Shown: positions 1-10,574, counted from the first letter of the stretch. The stretch: DNA of 35,693 nt from Gammaproteobacteria bacterium (GCA_003134045.1 PLAH01000173.1:1-35693), one strand, 5' to 3'. The notes: generated by a model from the letters alone, not told the origin. Made by a program: numbers and translations.

Positions 1-628
1 TGGCGCGCATCGCGTCGTCGTTGCCCGGAATGACGTAGTCGATGCCATCGGGCGAGCAATTGGTGTCCACCACCGCGACCACCGGAATGCCGAGCTTTTT
101 AGCCTCGGCGATGGCGATTTCCTCGTGGCCCACGTCGATGACGAACAGCGCATCGGGGAGCGCCGTCATGTGCCGGATGCCGCCCAAGCTGCGCAGCAGC
201 TTCTCCATTTCCCGGCGCAGCATCTGCGCCTCTTTCTTGCCGCGGCGATCCAGAGAGCCGTTCTGCGCCATCTCGTCCAATTCGTTCAGCCGTTTGATCG
301 ACAGGCGGATGGTCTTGAAATTGGTGAGCATGCCGCCCAGCCACCGCTGGTTCACGTAGGGCATGTTGCATCGCGAGGCCTCTTTTTGGATCGCATCGCG
401 GGCCGAGCGCTTGGTACCGACGAACAGTATCTTGCCGCCCTCCGCCGCAACGCCCTTCACGAAGGCCGCCGCCGTGGCGTACAGGGGCTGGGTCTTCTCG
501 AGGTTGATGATGTGGATCTTGTTACGTTCTCCGAAAATGAACGGGGCCATTTTCGGGTTCCAGAAGCGAGTTTGATGTCCAAAATGGACGCCCGCTTCCA
601 GCATCTGTCGCATTGACACGCTGGTCAT
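1..628 (-). CDS. rpsB: 30S ribosomal protein S2 (partial, C-terminus beyond window)
   Basis: Structural protein of the small ribosomal subunit. Reading leftward from ATG 628 the product starts [20 protein letters not shown] and continues with the S2 hallmarks [42 protein letters not shown] and [28 protein letters not shown]. About 209 codons are present; the C-terminal end runs off the left edge. An AGGAG ribosome-binding site lies 8 bases before the start. The gene is divergent from map, the same arrangement as in E. coli, where tsf follows rpsB; tsf would lie outside this window. Identification is by motif recognition and is very safe. Confidence 0.97.
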   Translation of the reverse strand, partial: MTSVSMRQMLEAGVHFGHQTRFWNPKMAPFIFGERNKIHIINLEKTQPLYATAAAFVKGVAAEGGKILFVGTKRSARDAIQKEASRCNMPYVNQRWLGGMLTNFKTIRLSIKRLNELDEMAQNGSLDRRGKKEAQMLRREMEKLLRSLGGIRHMTALPDALFVIDVGHEEIAIAEAKKLGIPVVAVVDTNCSPDGIDYVIPGNDDAMRA

Positions 629-786
629 AGAAAAATCTCCTGGTCGGGTTGAGCCTCCGCGCATCCCAATCGGCAACCCGTCGAATCCTTGAAAAGGCGG
701 GCTTGCGCCTGCATTTTCGAGTCTTGGCAACGGGCACCCGGCCGATTGTGACGACACGCGTGCGGGGTTGTTAAAAAGAGCCGCGC

Positions 787-815
787 TTTATACCATGAAC
801 ACTTAACGGAAACAA
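787..815 (-). promoter_or_regulatory. Predicted sigma-70 promoter of rpsB
   Basis: On the minus strand TTGTTT (810-815) is followed after exactly 17 bases by TATAAA (787-792), then a GC-rich discriminator (GCGCGGC) as is common at stringently controlled ribosomal promoters. Transcription would start near 780, giving a leader of about 150 bases. In E. coli the rpsB leader mediates autorepression by S2; whether this leader does so is not visible. The promoter lies within 45 bases of the map start, so the two divergent promoters must overlap. For map a weaker match (TTGTTA 768-773, 15-base gap, TATACC 789-794) is possible. Confidence 0.6.
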
Positions 816-829
816 AGCCCAAGTACCCT

Positions 830-1633
830 ATGAACGTGACCATCAAATCGCCCGCGGAACAGGACAAAATGCGGGCGGCCGGACGGCTGGCAGCGAGTGT
901 TCTGGACATGATCGAGCCGTTCGTCCAGCCGGGCGTCACCACCGACGAGCTGGACAAGCGCTGCTACGACTACATCGTGGAGGACTTGCAGTCCATCCCG
1001 GCCAATCTCAACTATCGCGGCTTTCCGAAGACCATCTGCACCTCCGTGAACCACGTGGTCTGTCATGGCATTCCGGGCGACCGGAAGCTCAAAGCGGGCG
1101 ATATCATCAATATCGACGTGACCGTGATCCGCGACGGGTTCCACGGCGACACCAGCCGTATGTACTTCGTAGGGCCTGCGCCGGTGGCCGCCCGCCGCCT
1201 CGCCGAAGCCTGCCACGAGGCCATGTGGCGCGGCATTCGCGTAGTCAAGCCGGGAGCGCACTTGGGCGACATCGGGCATGCCATTCAAACCTTCGCCGAA
1301 GGCAACCATTTCTCGGTGGTGCGGGAGTATTGCGGCCACGGCATCGGCCGGGTATACCACGAGGATCCCCAGGTTCTGCATTATGGCAAACCGGGAACCG
1401 GTCTCGAACTGACCACGGGCATGACCTTCACCATCGAACCCATGATCAATGCCGGGCGCCGCGACGTGCGGCTGCTGCCGGACGGCTGGACGGTGGTAAC
1501 CAAGGACCAATCCCTGTCCGCGCAGTGGGAGCACACGATTCTGGTCACGGATGCGGGGTTCGAGGTGCTCACGCTGAGCGCCGAGGACCTGGCCGCACGC
1601 GACGTGCAGCCCGCCGCCGCGGCGGTCTCTTGA
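830..1633 (+). CDS. map: Type I methionine aminopeptidase
   Basis: Removes the initiator methionine from nascent cytosolic proteins. The 267-aa product is the usual length of the short bacterial (type Ia) enzyme. The five metal ligands are all visible: D96 (NIDVTV), D107 (HGDTSR), H170 (CGHGIG), E203 (FTIEPM) and a last Glu in QWEHTILVT. H79 in CHGIP is the conserved substrate-binding His. ATG 830 is used because the MNVTIKSPAEQDKM start fits the family; no strong ribosome-binding site is seen. The gene ends at TGA 1631-1633 inside a 15-base sequence that recurs at the glnD start (see repeat). It is first in map-glnD-dapD, as in E. coli. Confidence 0.97.
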   Translation: MNVTIKSPAEQDKMRAAGRLAASVLDMIEPFVQPGVTTDELDKRCYDYIVEDLQSIPANLNYRGFPKTICTSVNHVVCHGIPGDRKLKAGDIINIDVTVIRDGFHGDTSRMYFVGPAPVAARRLAEACHEAMWRGIRVVKPGAHLGDIGHAIQTFAEGNHFSVVREYCGHGIGRVYHEDPQVLHYGKPGTGLELTTGMTFTIEPMINAGRRDVRLLPDGWTVVTKDQSLSAQWEHTILVTDAGFEVLTLSAEDLAARDVQPAAAAVS

Positions 1634-1728
1634 GCGGGCAGACCCTTGCAATGAAGGCGCCAGACCTCGAACGAGCGGTCTCTTGTGAAATGAAGGCGCC
1701 AGGCCTCGAACGAGCGGTCTCTTGAGCG
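1622..1728 (+). repeat. Tandem palindromic 39-bp repeat with flanking 15-bp direct repeats
   Basis: Two near-identical 39-base units begin at 1651 and 1690 and differ within their first 35 bases at one position (AGACC versus AGGCC). Each holds an imperfect palindrome with the arms AGACC and GGTCT around CTCG-AA-CGAG. The 15-mer GCGGTCTCTTGAGCG flanks the region, at 1622-1636 (end of map) and 1714-1728 (start of glnD). Read from ATG 1651 the units encode a 24-codon ORF made of two copies of MKAPDLERAVS. The layout suggests that map and glnD once overlapped as TTGA and that 92 bp were later added by duplication or insertion. Function unknown; it may be a REP-like element or a weak intergenic hairpin. 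Confidence 0.75.
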
Positions 1729-4421
1729 CGCGCGGTAAATTCCTCGAGCCGCCGGCCGATTGGGCCTATTTGACGACTGCGCCAGAGGCCCTGCACAGCG
1801 GCCAATTCTCCCCCGTGGTCTTCCGTCAGGTGCTGGACCGGGGCACCGAGCTGCTGAAAGAGCGATTCGTCGCCGACGAGGCCATCGAAGATCTGGTGCT
1901 CGATCGCGCCCGCCTGGTCGATATCGCATTGCGCGCCGCGTGGGTCCGCCATGCCGGCCGCTTTGCCGACGATTTGGCGCTGGTGGCGGTCGGCGGCTAT
2001 GGCCGGGGCGAACTGCATCCCAGCTCGGACATCGACATCATGGTGCTGCTGCCGAAAAGCGACTCCGCCGACTGGCAGCCCGATATCGAAAAATTCCTGA
2101 CCTTCCTCTGGGACATCGGCCTCGAGGTCGGCCATAGCGTCCGTTCCATCGATGACTGCCAGCGCGAGAGCCTGGCCGACATCAGCGTGGCGACCACCCT
2201 GTTCGAGGCACGGCTCCTGGCCGGGCCCGAGTCCTTGTTCGCGGGCATGCGGCGCGCGCTCGCCCCCGATCGGCTCTGGTCTTCGCAGGATTTCTTCGAG
2301 GCGAAATGCAAGGAACAGGCCGAACGCCACCATCGGTATTTCGACACCGCCTACAACCTCGAGCCCAACGTCAAATCCAGTCCCGGCGGCCTCAGGGACA
2401 TTCAAACCATCGGCTGGGTGGCGAAGCGGCACTTCGGTACCGACACGCTCGATGAACTGGTGGCGCATGGATTTCTCACCCGCGAGGAGCTGCGCAAGCT
2501 GAAAGCCGGCCAGTCCTTCCTCTGGAAGGTGCGCTTCGGTCTGCACGTGCTCACGGGACGCCGTGAGGACCGGCTGTTGTTCGACTATCAGATCAAGCTG
2601 GCGAAACTGTTCGGCTACGAGGACGCGAGCTTCACGCTGGCGGTCGAGCAGCTGATGCAGAAGTATTACCGCACCGTGATGGACGTGAGCCTGCTCAACG
2701 AAATGCTGCTGCAGCTGTTTCGCGAGGCCATCCTGACGCAGAGCGGACCGCCCGTCCCCATCAACCCCCGTTTCCAGATCCGCAACGACTATCTGGAAGT
2801 CACGCACCCGGAAGTGTTCGCGCGCTTCCCGTCGGCGCTCCTGGAACTGTTCGTGCTCCTGCAGCAGCATCCCGAATTGCGCGGGGTACGAGCCGAAACG
2901 ATTCGCCTGATCGGCACTCATGTCTGGCTCATCGACGAGGAATTCCGCCAGAATCCGCGCCATCACCGGTTGTTCATGGAAATTCTGTGCGCGCCCGTCG
3001 GGGTGACGCACGAGCTGCGCCGCATGAATCTGTACGGGGTACTCGGCCGCTACATTCCCTCGTTCGGCCGTGTGGTCGGCCGCATGCAATACGACTTGTT
3101 CCATGCCTACACGGTGGATGCGCACACGCTGTTCGTGGTCAGCAATCTGCGCCGTCTGGCAATGCCGAAGTTCAACGACGAATTCCCGAACTTGAGCCAG
3201 ATCATGCAGTCGCTGCCGCGCCAGGAACTCGCCTACCTCGCGGCGCTGTTCCACGACATCGCCAAGGGCCGCGGCGGCGATCATTCCGAGCTGGGCGCGG
3301 TCGACGCCGAAGCGTTCTGCCTGGAGCAGGGGCTCGGCCGCTATGAAGCCCGCTTGGTGGCGTGGCTGGTGCGCAATCATTTGATCCTGTCGATCACCTC
3401 GCAGAAAAAAGACATCAGCGATCCCGACATCATCCATGCCTTCGCGGCCCAGGTCGGCGACCAAGCTCATCTGGATTATCTCTACGTGTTGACGGTGTCC
3501 GACGTCCGCGGCACCAATCCGAAACTGTGGAACGCCTGGAAGGCGCGGTTGTTCGAGGAATTCTACGAACGCACCAAACGCGCCCTGCGCCGTGGACTCG
3601 AAACGCCGGTCGATCAGGACGAACTGATTCGCGAGACTCAAGCACACGCTCGCGAGAAAATGCCGGCGATTCCGGAGGCGCAGATCTTGCGCGTGTGGTC
3701 GCAATGGACCGAAGCCTATTTCCTGCGCTATACCCCCGAGGAGATCGCCTGGCAGACCAGTGTGCTCGCGGAACGCAACGCGGCGCGGGATGCGGCCCGC
3801 GAGCCGCCGGACGACGCGCCCCTGGTGGCGATTCGCCAGCTCACCGATCGCGGCGGCACCGCGGTACTGACCTATACCCCGCACCGCCAGCACAGCTTCG
3901 CCCGCACCACCGCGGTGCTCGATCAGATGGGCCTCAACGTGGTCGATGCGCGCCTCATCACCAGCGCCAACGGTTTCAGCTTGGAAACCTACGTGGTGCT
4001 CGAGGACAACGGCGCCGTCATCGCGGATGCCGATCGCCTGCGCGAGATCGAGCGCGGCCTATGGCGCAATCTGCAGCAGCCGGAGGATTCGCCGCTCACC
4101 GTGACCCGCCGCGCGCCGCGCCAGGTACGCATGTTCTCGACCCCCACCCAGGTGAATTTCAGTCTCGATGCCCGCAACGACCGTACCATTCTGGAATTGA
4201 TCGCCGCCGACCGCCCCGGCCTCTTGTCCGAAGTGGGCAAGGTGTTCAAGGCCGAACACGTGGCGATCAACGGCGCGAAAATCATGACCGTCGGCGAGCG
4301 AGCCGAGGACGTTTTCTACATTACGGATTCGGATGGCCGTATCCTATCGGACGAAGCCTGTCGGCGCGTGCAGGACTCGCTGGTGCTTGCCCTCGACCGC
4401 CGCGATCCCGCGCGCGCGTAG
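1722..4421 (+). CDS. glnD: Bifunctional uridylyltransferase/uridylyl-removing enzyme (PII modification)
   Basis: Nitrogen sensor: uridylylates PII (GlnB/GlnK) when glutamine is low and removes UMP when it is high. The 899-aa product matches the family length (E. coli 890). Order of domains: nucleotidyltransferase with [17 protein letters not shown] at residues 91-107; the GlnD central region ([15 protein letters not shown]); an HD phosphohydrolase domain with H511-D512 in [17 protein letters not shown]; then two C-terminal ACT domains starting near residues 712 and 820, which bind glutamine. The start is TTG 1722, inside the second repeat copy; there is no in-frame ATG or GTG near it and the ribosome-binding site is weak (GAGCGG). 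An older start one repeat length upstream is possible. Confidence 0.95.
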   Translation: MSARGKFLEPPADWAYLTTAPEALHSGQFSPVVFRQVLDRGTELLKERFVADEAIEDLVLDRARLVDIALRAAWVRHAGRFADDLALVAVGGYGRGELHPSSDIDIMVLLPKSDSADWQPDIEKFLTFLWDIGLEVGHSVRSIDDCQRESLADISVATTLFEARLLAGPESLFAGMRRALAPDRLWSSQDFFEAKCKEQAERHHRYFDTAYNLEPNVKSSPGGLRDIQTIGWVAKRHFGTDTLDELVAHGFLTREELRKLKAGQSFLWKVRFGLHVLTGRREDRLLFDYQIKLAKLFGYEDASFTLAVEQLMQKYYRTVMDVSLLNEMLLQLFREAILTQSGPPVPINPRFQIRNDYLEVTHPEVFARFPSALLELFVLLQQHPELRGVRAETIRLIGTHVWLIDEEFRQNPRHHRLFMEILCAPVGVTHELRRMNLYGVLGRYIPSFGRVVGRMQYDLFHAYTVDAHTLFVVSNLRRLAMPKFNDEFPNLSQIMQSLPRQELAYLAALFHDIAKGRGGDHSELGAVDAEAFCLEQGLGRYEARLVAWLVRNHLILSITSQKKDISDPDIIHAFAAQVGDQAHLDYLYVLTVSDVRGTNPKLWNAWKARLFEEFYERTKRALRRGLETPVDQDELIRETQAHAREKMPAIPEAQILRVWSQWTEAYFLRYTPEEIAWQTSVLAERNAARDAAREPPDDAPLVAIRQLTDRGGTAVLTYTPHRQHSFARTTAVLDQMGLNVVDARLITSANGFSLETYVVLEDNGAVIADADRLREIERGLWRNLQQPEDSPLTVTRRAPRQVRMFSTPTQVNFSLDARNDRTILELIAADRPGLLSEVGKVFKAEHVAINGAKIMTVGERAEDVFYITDSDGRILSDEACRRVQDSLVLALDRRDPARA

Positions 4422-4446
4422 CAGACGCGTAACAACGACGGAATCC

Positions 4447-5277
4447 ATGCCTTACCAAGATCTTCAGGCGACCATCGAGGCCGCCTACGAACAGCGGGTG
4501 AACATCACGCCCAGCGCCACCTCTCCCGAGATCGGCAACGCGGTCGAGACCGCGGTCGAACTGCTCGACGCAGGCACGCTGCGCGTGGCCGAGCCGCGCA
4601 GCGGCGGCTGGCACGTGAACGAATGGCTGAAGAAGGCCGTACTGCTGTCGTTCCGCATCGCCTCGAACGCCCCGCAGACCGCCGGCGTTCTGTCGTTCTA
4701 CGACAAGGTGCCGCTCAAATTCCACGGCTGGGACGAGTCGCGGTTCGCGGCGGCCGGCGTGCGCGTGGTACCTCCCGCAACGGTCCGCCGCGGCGCCTTC
4801 GTTGCGTCCAATGTGGTGCTGATGCCGAGCTACGTGAATATCGGCGCCTACGTGGACTCCGGCACCATGGTCGATACCTGGGCCACGGTGGGCTCCTGCG
4901 CACAGATCGGCAAGAACGTGCACTTGTCCGGCGGCGTCGGCATCGGCGGCGTGCTCGAACCGCTGCAGGCGAGTCCCACCATCATCGAGGACAACTGCTT
5001 CATCGGCGCGCGTTCGGAAATCGTGGAAGGCGTGATCGTCGAGACCGGCGCCGTGATTTCCATGGGCGTGTTCATCGGCCAGAGCACGCGCATCTACGAC
5101 CGCGAACGCGACGAGGTGCTGTACGGCCGGGTTCCGGCCGGCGCGGTGGTCGTGCCGGGCACCCTGCCGGCCAAGAACGGCAAATACGGTCTCGCGTGCG
5201 CCGTCATCGTCAAACGCGTCGATGCGCAGACGCGCGCCAAGACGTCCTTGAACGAGCTGCTGCGCAATACGGACTGA
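4447..5277 (+). CDS. dapD: 2,3,4,5-tetrahydropyridine-2,6-dicarboxylate N-succinyltransferase
   Basis: Fourth step of the succinylase branch of lysine/diaminopimelate synthesis: transfers succinyl from succinyl-CoA to tetrahydrodipicolinate. The 276-aa product (E. coli 274) shows the left-handed beta-helix hexapeptide repeats from about residue 110 ([37 protein letters not shown]) and the family signature [16 protein letters not shown]. The reading frame is open further upstream into glnD, but ATG 4447 ([15 protein letters not shown]) is the family start, 25 bases after the glnD stop, so the two are probably cotranscribed. Its pathway partner dapE lies at 18080-19225. Confidence 0.96.
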   Translation: MPYQDLQATIEAAYEQRVNITPSATSPEIGNAVETAVELLDAGTLRVAEPRSGGWHVNEWLKKAVLLSFRIASNAPQTAGVLSFYDKVPLKFHGWDESRFAAAGVRVVPPATVRRGAFVASNVVLMPSYVNIGAYVDSGTMVDTWATVGSCAQIGKNVHLSGGVGIGGVLEPLQASPTIIEDNCFIGARSEIVEGVIVETGAVISMGVFIGQSTRIYDRERDEVLYGRVPAGAVVVPGTLPAKNGKYGLACAVIVKRVDAQTRAKTSLNELLRNTD

Positions 5278-5313
5278 TCGAGGCCGGGCGGAAGCCTACG
5301 TCCCGCATGATTC

Positions 5314-6774
5314 TCAAAAATTGAAATCGATCTGAATCACGCCCACGTCGGCGCCATGCCCGCCCGCGAGCGTGATGGCCTTCCCGGCGATTTCCCGCAC
5401 ATACTCGCCAAACACCGTGACGTTGGGCGCGACTCTCCATTGCGCGGTCCACGTCAGGTTGGTGCCGACGTAGCGGGCCTTATCGTTCAACGTCTTGGTC
5501 AGGGGCGTTGCCCGGGAAATATAGACGGCATCATTGACGTTGGCGCGCCACAGAGCCTGAGGTCCGAACCGGAGGACGAGCTGCGAGGCCGGACTGAAGA
5601 GAAACGACGGGTAGGCCTCGAACAGATTTTCCAGCGTTTCGAGACCGGCATAGTTGAGCAGCGTCGGCCGCGGGAAAGGCGCGCTGAACGTGCCGATAGT
5701 TCCGCTTTTTGGGTTGTCGCTGCCGCTGAAGTAGCTGGTTTGAAATTGCACGCCGGGCTGCAGAGGCACCTCCTCCCAGGTGTACAGCACGCGCGTCGAG
5801 GTCGCAAACGCCGAGATGGTCTTCGACAGAGTTTTCGTGTCGAACGTACCGTATTGATAGGCGAAATCGCCGTCGAATTTGAAACCGCCGAAGGCGCCCC
5901 AGACGCGCCCGCCGACAGTATCTCGATCTTCACTGCCGGTGAGCGCGGCGTATTGCGCACCGGGATTGCGGCGGTAGTAGTAATACTCGTCGACATGGAA
6001 CTGGTTCTGCAGGAACGGCTCGCTCGCATAGACCGCGCCGAAGCTGCCCGAATGCGTGTACCAGTCGTCGAAGGCGTCGTACGTCGGAGTGACCGGCCTG
6101 GTGGCGACGAGATCGACGGTGGCGCCGTCCTGAAACTGAGCGTGCAGCCGGGCGCCATCGTGAGTGGTGCGGATATTGGAACTGTCGTTGACCCAGACGA
6201 AGCGCCCCGATCCGAGCGTCACTTCCTGCCGCCCCACGCGGGTCGTCCAGTCCACCGGCCCGATCGGCTCCTTCAGTTCCAGGAAACCTTGCTGGACGCG
6301 CCCGCGGCTCTCGTCCGTCGTGCTGGGGCTGATCTTGTCGAATTGGTCCGCGCGGGCAAGCTGCACGAATGCCGCCACGTGCGAGTCGACATGCAGGTAG
6401 GCATCGGCAACCAGCCGCTGCAGATCATAGCCATTGCGAGTGGGCGCCCGAAGAGCGTGCGACTCGTTGACTTGATTCCAGTATTGCTCGCGGAATTCTC
6501 CGCCGAGCGAGAGGTAGGACTCCGAACCCATGCCGAGCGGGATATAGTGCAGGGAGTCCAAGAACCCGGTGCGGTTGGCCGGATCCGCCAGATTGGTAAA
6601 ATCGATATCGTAGAATTCGAGCGGGTAGGTCGGCTTGCCCAGCGAGAAATACTGCGCGTGTGCGGCCGGCGCCGCGAACAGCCAAGCGAAAAGCACCAAA
6701 GCGCCCGCCGCGTGAGCCCTTGCGCGATTGCGCGCCGGAGTCACCTCATCGAATCGGCCATGCACGGTGAACAA
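5314..6774 (-). CDS. Alginate-export-family outer-membrane beta-barrel protein
   Basis: Predicted outer-membrane channel of the alginate_exp (AlgE-like) family. There is an N-terminal signal peptide (AAGALVLFAWLFAAPAAHAQYF), then the family's typical stretches: ESYLSLGGEFREQYW, LVADAYLHVDSHVAAFVQLARADQ, GFLELKEP and TRVGRQEVTLGSGRFVWVND. The C-terminus ends in Phe (VIQIDFNF), as expected for a barrel inserted by the Bam machinery. TTG 6774 has AGGGA 7 bases upstream; GTG 6744 would give a neater signal peptide (MTPARNRARAHAAGALVLF), so the start is uncertain. It converges with dapD and is not obviously part of any operon. Substrate unknown; relatives export alginate or take up small solutes. 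Confidence 0.85.
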   Translation of the reverse strand: MFTVHGRFDEVTPARNRARAHAAGALVLFAWLFAAPAAHAQYFSLGKPTYPLEFYDIDFTNLADPANRTGFLDSLHYIPLGMGSESYLSLGGEFREQYWNQVNESHALRAPTRNGYDLQRLVADAYLHVDSHVAAFVQLARADQFDKISPSTTDESRGRVQQGFLELKEPIGPVDWTTRVGRQEVTLGSGRFVWVNDSSNIRTTHDGARLHAQFQDGATVDLVATRPVTPTYDAFDDWYTHSGSFGAVYASEPFLQNQFHVDEYYYYRRNPGAQYAALTGSEDRDTVGGRVWGAFGGFKFDGDFAYQYGTFDTKTLSKTISAFATSTRVLYTWEEVPLQPGVQFQTSYFSGSDNPKSGTIGTFSAPFPRPTLLNYAGLETLENLFEAYPSFLFSPASQLVLRFGPQALWRANVNDAVYISRATPLTKTLNDKARYVGTNLTWTAQWRVAPNVTVFGEYVREIAGKAITLAGGHGADVGVIQIDFNF

Positions 6775-6950
6775 CGAATCATCCCTGTTATTGATATCGT
6801 CGGGCGATAATAGCGCTGAATTCTAATGCAAATAGATATGCCGGATACGAAACGCATAGACGAGATCGTTATCACCTTAGTTCCGGCCGTTATGCCGAGC
6901 CGCTGCGACGAACACGCCCGGCGGATGCACGCGCTCCATGCGCCGCTCGA

Positions 6951-7802
6951 TCAGCCAAACCGTCCGGTGATATAGTCCTCGGTCAGCTTTTGCTGGGGGT
7001 TGGTGAACATGAGGTCCGTAGGACCCACCTCGACCAGATCGCCCAGGTGAAAGTACGCGGTGCGCTGCGAGACGCGCGCCGCCTGTTGCATGTTATGGGT
7101 CACGATGGCGATCGCGTAGTTCGCCTTGAGTTCGTCGATCAGATCCTCGATCTTGGCGCTCGCGATCGGGTCGAGCGCGGAGGTCGGTTCGTCCATGAGG
7201 ATCACTTCGGGATTGACCGCGATCGTTCGCGCGATGCACAGGCGCTGCTGTTGACCGCCCGACAGGCTGGTACCCGGTTGCGAGAGCCGGTCTTTCACCT
7301 CGTCCCACAGTCCCGCGCGCTGCAAGCTGCTGTTCACGAGTTCATCCATGTCGCCGCGATTCTTGGTGAGGCCGTGGATGCGCGGTCCATAGGCGACGTT
7401 TGCGTAAATGGACTGCGGAAACGGTGTCGGTTTTTGAAACACGATGCCGACGCGGGCGCGCAGCTGTGCCACGTCTTGCTTGCGATCGTAGATGTCCTGT
7501 CCGTCCAGGGTGATCACGCCTTCGACCCGCGCGCTCGGAATCGTATCGTTCATGCGGTTCAGGCAGCGCAGGAACGTGGATTTGCCGCATCCGGACGGAC
7601 CGATCATCGCCAGCACCTGGTTGTGTCCGATATCGAGGCTGACGTTCCTGACGGCGTGCTTGTCGCCGTAATACACATTGACGCCGCGCGCGGTCATGAT
7701 GGGATCGCGGACGATGTCGCGACCCGGTGCCGGCGGCAGAGATGCGCCCGCGCCGGCTGACGGGCCGCCTGCGGCGCGGTTTATGACGGAGATTTCTTCC
7801 AC
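6951..7802 (-). CDS. pstB: Phosphate ABC transporter ATP-binding protein (downstream paralogue)
   Basis: ATPase of the high-affinity PstSCAB phosphate importer. The 283-aa protein has Walker [11 protein letters not shown]-loop VFQKPTPFP, signature LSGGQQQR, Walker [14 protein letters not shown] and switch His in VTHNM. It ends ITGRFG, typical of PstB. GTG 7802 has a good ribosome-binding site (GAGGAC, 7 bases upstream), giving an N-terminal extension of about 35 residues (rich in Ala/Gly/Pro) before the conserved [11 protein letters not shown]. It lies 18 bases downstream of a second full pstB and is the last gene of the pst operon. phoU, which often ends such operons, is instead next to phoR. 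Confidence 0.95.
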   Translation of the reverse strand: MEEISVINRAAGGPSAGAGASLPPAPGRDIVRDPIMTARGVNVYYGDKHAVRNVSLDIGHNQVLAMIGPSGCGKSTFLRCLNRMNDTIPSARVEGVITLDGQDIYDRKQDVAQLRARVGIVFQKPTPFPQSIYANVAYGPRIHGLTKNRGDMDELVNSSLQRAGLWDEVKDRLSQPGTSLSGGQQQRLCIARTIAVNPEVILMDEPTSALDPIASAKIEDLIDELKANYAIAIVTHNMQQAARVSQRTAYFHLGDLVEVGPTDLMFTNPQQKLTEDYITGRFG

Positions 7803-7820
7803 GGCGTCCTCGTTGCAACT

Positions 7821-8657
7821 CTAGCCGAAGCGCCCGGTGATGTAGTCGTCCGTCTTTCGATTGATCGGGGAGGTAAAGATTTGATTCGAAGGTCCGATTT
7901 CGACGAGTTCGCCCAGGTACATGAATCCCGTCACGTTGGACACGCGCGCAGCCTGCTGCAAATTGTGCGTCACCACCACGATACAATATTTTTCGCGCAG
8001 CGCCTGCAGCGTTTCCTCCACGCGCAGCGTCGAGATGGGATCGAGCGCCGCCGTGGGTTCGTCCAGCAGCAACACCTCAGGCTGCACGGCGATCGCACGC
8101 GCGATGCACAGACGCTGCTGCTGCCCCCCCGACAGACTGCGCCCGTCGGCGTGCAGCTTGTCCTTCACCTCATCCCATATTGCCGCATCGCGCAGCGCGG
8201 ACTCCACGCGAACCTTGAGGTCGGCGTTGCCCAACCCGCCCGCGAGCCGCAAGCCCAACGCGACGTTGTCGTATACCGACATCGGGAACGGCGTCGGTTT
8301 TTGAAACACCATGCCGACGCGATAGCGCAGTTCGGCGACATCCACCGACGGCCCCAGGATATCCCTGCCGCCGATCAAGACCTCCCCTTCCGCCCGCTGC
8401 TTCGGATACAAAGCGTACATTCGATTCAGCACGCGCAGCAGGGTCGACTTGCCGCAGCCGGAGGGGCCGATGAAGGCCGTGATCGAATGATCCGCCAGCT
8501 TCATGTTGATGTTGTACAGCGACTGCAACTCGCCATAGAAGAAATTGAGCGAGCGGGTTTCGATCTTGGGCGGACCGGTATCGACGATTTCCGGGACGGC
8601 CTGCGGAAACGGTCCCCGGACTTTCAAGTGCTTCGGCGGTTTGGTCGTCGGGATCAC
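7821..8657 (-). CDS. pstB: Phosphate ABC transporter ATP-binding protein (upstream paralogue)
   Basis: Second complete PstB-type ATPase, 278 aa, with Walker [39 protein letters not shown] and [13 protein letters not shown]. It resembles its neighbour throughout the ATPase core but differs in its N-terminus ([19 protein letters not shown]) and in the helical region ([20 protein letters not shown] versus [18 protein letters not shown]), so this is an old duplication, not a recent one. The start GTG 8657 overlaps the pstA stop as GTGA, which implies translational coupling. Which copy pairs with PstCA, or whether they form a heterodimer, cannot be told from sequence. Confidence 0.95.
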   Translation of the reverse strand: MIPTTKPPKHLKVRGPFPQAVPEIVDTGPPKIETRSLNFFYGELQSLYNINMKLADHSITAFIGPSGCGKSTLLRVLNRMYALYPKQRAEGEVLIGGRDILGPSVDVAELRYRVGMVFQKPTPFPMSVYDNVALGLRLAGGLGNADLKVRVESALRDAAIWDEVKDKLHADGRSLSGGQQQRLCIARAIAVQPEVLLLDEPTAALDPISTLRVEETLQALREKYCIVVVTHNLQQAARVSNVTGFMYLGELVEIGPSNQIFTSPINRKTDDYITGRFG

Positions 8658-9508
8658 CGTCCGGACCCCCGTTCAGCCTGCAGCATGGCCAGCAGCACAC
8701 GCGCGGAAATGCTCAGGATCAAGATGCTGGCGGTGACGATGAGCGCCCCCGCCCAGGCAAGGTTCTGCCAATCCTTGTAGGGACTCAACGCGAATTGAAA
8801 AATGACTACCGGCAGGTTCGCCATGGGCGCATTCAACTCCGTGCTCCAGAACTGGTTGTTGAGCGCCGTGAACAGCAACGGCGCGGTCTCGCCGCTGATG
8901 CGCGCGATGGCCAGCAGCAAGCCGGTGACGATGCCGCTGCGGGCGGCAGGATACAGGACGCTCACGATGGTTCGCCACGGATAGGCGCCGAGCGCGGCCG
9001 ATGAATCCTTCATTCCGAGGGGCACGAGGTTCAACATGTCCTCGGTGGTGCGCAGTGTCACCGGAATCGCCAGCACCGCGAGCGCCAGCGCTCCGGCGAT
9101 GGCGGAGAAATGCCCCATCTTGACCACCACGAGTTCATAGATGAACAGCCCGATGATGATGGAGGGCGCGCTCAGCAGCACGTCGTTGATGAAGCGGATG
9201 AGCGTGCTCAACCGGGAATGACGCCCGTACTCCGACAGATAAGTGCCCGCCAGTACGCCGATCGGCGAGCCGATCAAGATTCCGAGGAGGGTCATCACGG
9301 CGCTGCCATACAGCGCGTTGAGCAGTCCGCCCTGGCTGCCGGGCGGTGGAGTCATTTCCGTGAACAGGTGCCAGGACAGACCCGCCGCCCCATGGGTTAT
9401 CAAGGTCCACAGGATGGCCGCGAGACACGCCAACCCCGTCAGAGTAGCCACCAGGGACAGCACCAGAAACAGGCCATTCTGCAATTTACGGACCAGGCGC
9501 CGGTTCAT
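8654..9508 (-). CDS. pstA: Phosphate ABC transporter permease PstA
   Basis: Inner-membrane permease subunit of the phosphate importer. 284 aa with about six hydrophobic segments: a first near residues 14-36 ([21 protein letters not shown]), and the conserved PstA blocks [69 protein letters not shown] and [18 protein letters not shown]. The EAA-like loop ([18 protein letters not shown]) that contacts PstB is present. Starts 4 bases after the pstC stop and overlaps pstB by the GTGA junction. Confidence 0.96.
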   Translation of the reverse strand: MNRRLVRKLQNGLFLVLSLVATLTGLACLAAILWTLITHGAAGLSWHLFTEMTPPPGSQGGLLNALYGSAVMTLLGILIGSPIGVLAGTYLSEYGRHSRLSTLIRFINDVLLSAPSIIIGLFIYELVVVKMGHFSAIAGALALAVLAIPVTLRTTEDMLNLVPLGMKDSSAALGAYPWRTIVSVLYPAARSGIVTGLLLAIARISGETAPLLFTALNNQFWSTELNAPMANLPVVIFQFALSPYKDWQNLAWAGALIVTASILILSISARVLLAMLQAERGSGR

Positions 9509-9512
9509 GACT

Positions 9513-10466
9513 TTAGGCCACCGAGCGGCGTTCGAGCCGGCGCAGCATCCACTGGGCGGCGGCGATCACGGTGAACGTGATGAGAAACAACAAGAGGCCG
9601 AGCGCGATCAAGGATGACGTGTAGAGATCGCCGACGGCCTCGGTGAATTCATTGGCAATGGCCGATGAAATCGTGGTACCCGGCGCCAACAACGAGGTGC
9701 TGATGCGATGTGCGTTGCCGATGACGAACGTCACCGCCATGGTCTCGCCGAGCGCCCGTCCCAGCCCGAGCATGATGCCGCCGACGACGCCGACGCGCGA
9801 ATGCGGCACCACCACGTTCCAGATGACTTCCCACTTGGTGGCGCCGAGTCCGTACCCGGACTCCTTGAGCATGGGCGGAACCGTATCGAAGACATCGCGC
9901 ATGGTCGCGGCGATGAACGGCAGGACCATGATGGCGAGAACGATCCCCGCGGTGAAAATGCCGATGCCGAACGGCGGGCCCATGAACAGTTTGCCGATTC
10001 CCGGAATGGGATGCGCATGCTCGATGAGCCACGGCTGTACATGGCGCTGCAGAAGCGGCGCAAGAACGAAAAGACCCCAGATGCCGAATATGATGCTGGG
10101 CACCGCAGCCAGCAATTCGACCGCAACGCCGATCGGCCGTTTCAGCAACGGCGGACACAACTCGGTCAAAAACAGGGCGATGCCGAAACCGGTCGGTACC
10201 GCCAATAGCATCGCGATCAGCGACGTGACGACCGTTCCGTAAATCGGCGCCAACGCCCCGTACTCGTCGGTCACCGGGTTCCAGATCTCCCGCGTAACGA
10301 ACGAAAACCCGAAATGCTTGAGCGCGGGCCATGCGCCACGAATCAAGGACACGGCAACGCCGCCCAGAATGAGCAAGACCAGGACGGCTGCGGTCAGAGT
10401 CGCGGCGCGGAAGACTCTTTCGTAAACCAACTGCTTTGCGGCGTGCCCCGGATCGATGATCGCCAC
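9513..10466 (-). CDS. pstC: Phosphate ABC transporter permease PstC
   Basis: Second permease subunit of the Pst importer, 317 aa. Hydrophobic segments include [21 protein letters not shown] near the N-terminus; family blocks are [99 protein letters not shown] and [19 protein letters not shown]. Start GTG 10466 ([12 protein letters not shown]) has AGGAG 13 bases upstream, rather distant. A stem-loop at 10506-10530 lies in the 108-base gap behind pstS. Confidence 0.96.
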   Translation of the reverse strand: MAIIDPGHAAKQLVYERVFRAATLTAAVLVLLILGGVAVSLIRGAWPALKHFGFSFVTREIWNPVTDEYGALAPIYGTVVTSLIAMLLAVPTGFGIALFLTELCPPLLKRPIGVAVELLAAVPSIIFGIWGLFVLAPLLQRHVQPWLIEHAHPIPGIGKLFMGPPFGIGIFTAGIVLAIMVLPFIAATMRDVFDTVPPMLKESGYGLGATKWEVIWNVVVPHSRVGVVGGIMLGLGRALGETMAVTFVIGNAHRISTSLLAPGTTISSAIANEFTEAVGDLYTSSLIALGLLLFLITFTVIAAAQWMLRRLERRSVA

Positions 10467-10505
10467 GATGTCAGTTCCGCTCCTACAGCACGATTAAGCG
10501 GCAAA

Positions 10506-10530
10506 AGCCGGTACGCGCCGCGCACCGGCT
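10506..10530 (-). other. Stem-loop between pstS and pstC
   Basis: AGCCGGT (10506-10512) pairs with ACCGGCT (10524-10530) around an 11-base GC-rich loop. There is no T-run on the minus-strand 3' side, so this looks like an mRNA-stabilising or processing hairpin rather than a terminator. In many pst operons such a structure after pstS lets the binding protein be made in excess over the permease; that role is inferred here. Confidence 0.6.
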
Positions 10531-10574
10531 CCCGCCGTACGTGAAATCTCAACCCTACAACGAACCCTGCGGCG

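Noticed and set aside
1569..3893. Long minus-strand frame opposite map and glnD
   Set aside because: It is the mirror of the glnD frame in GC-rich DNA, has no domain resemblance, and overlaps two certain genes.
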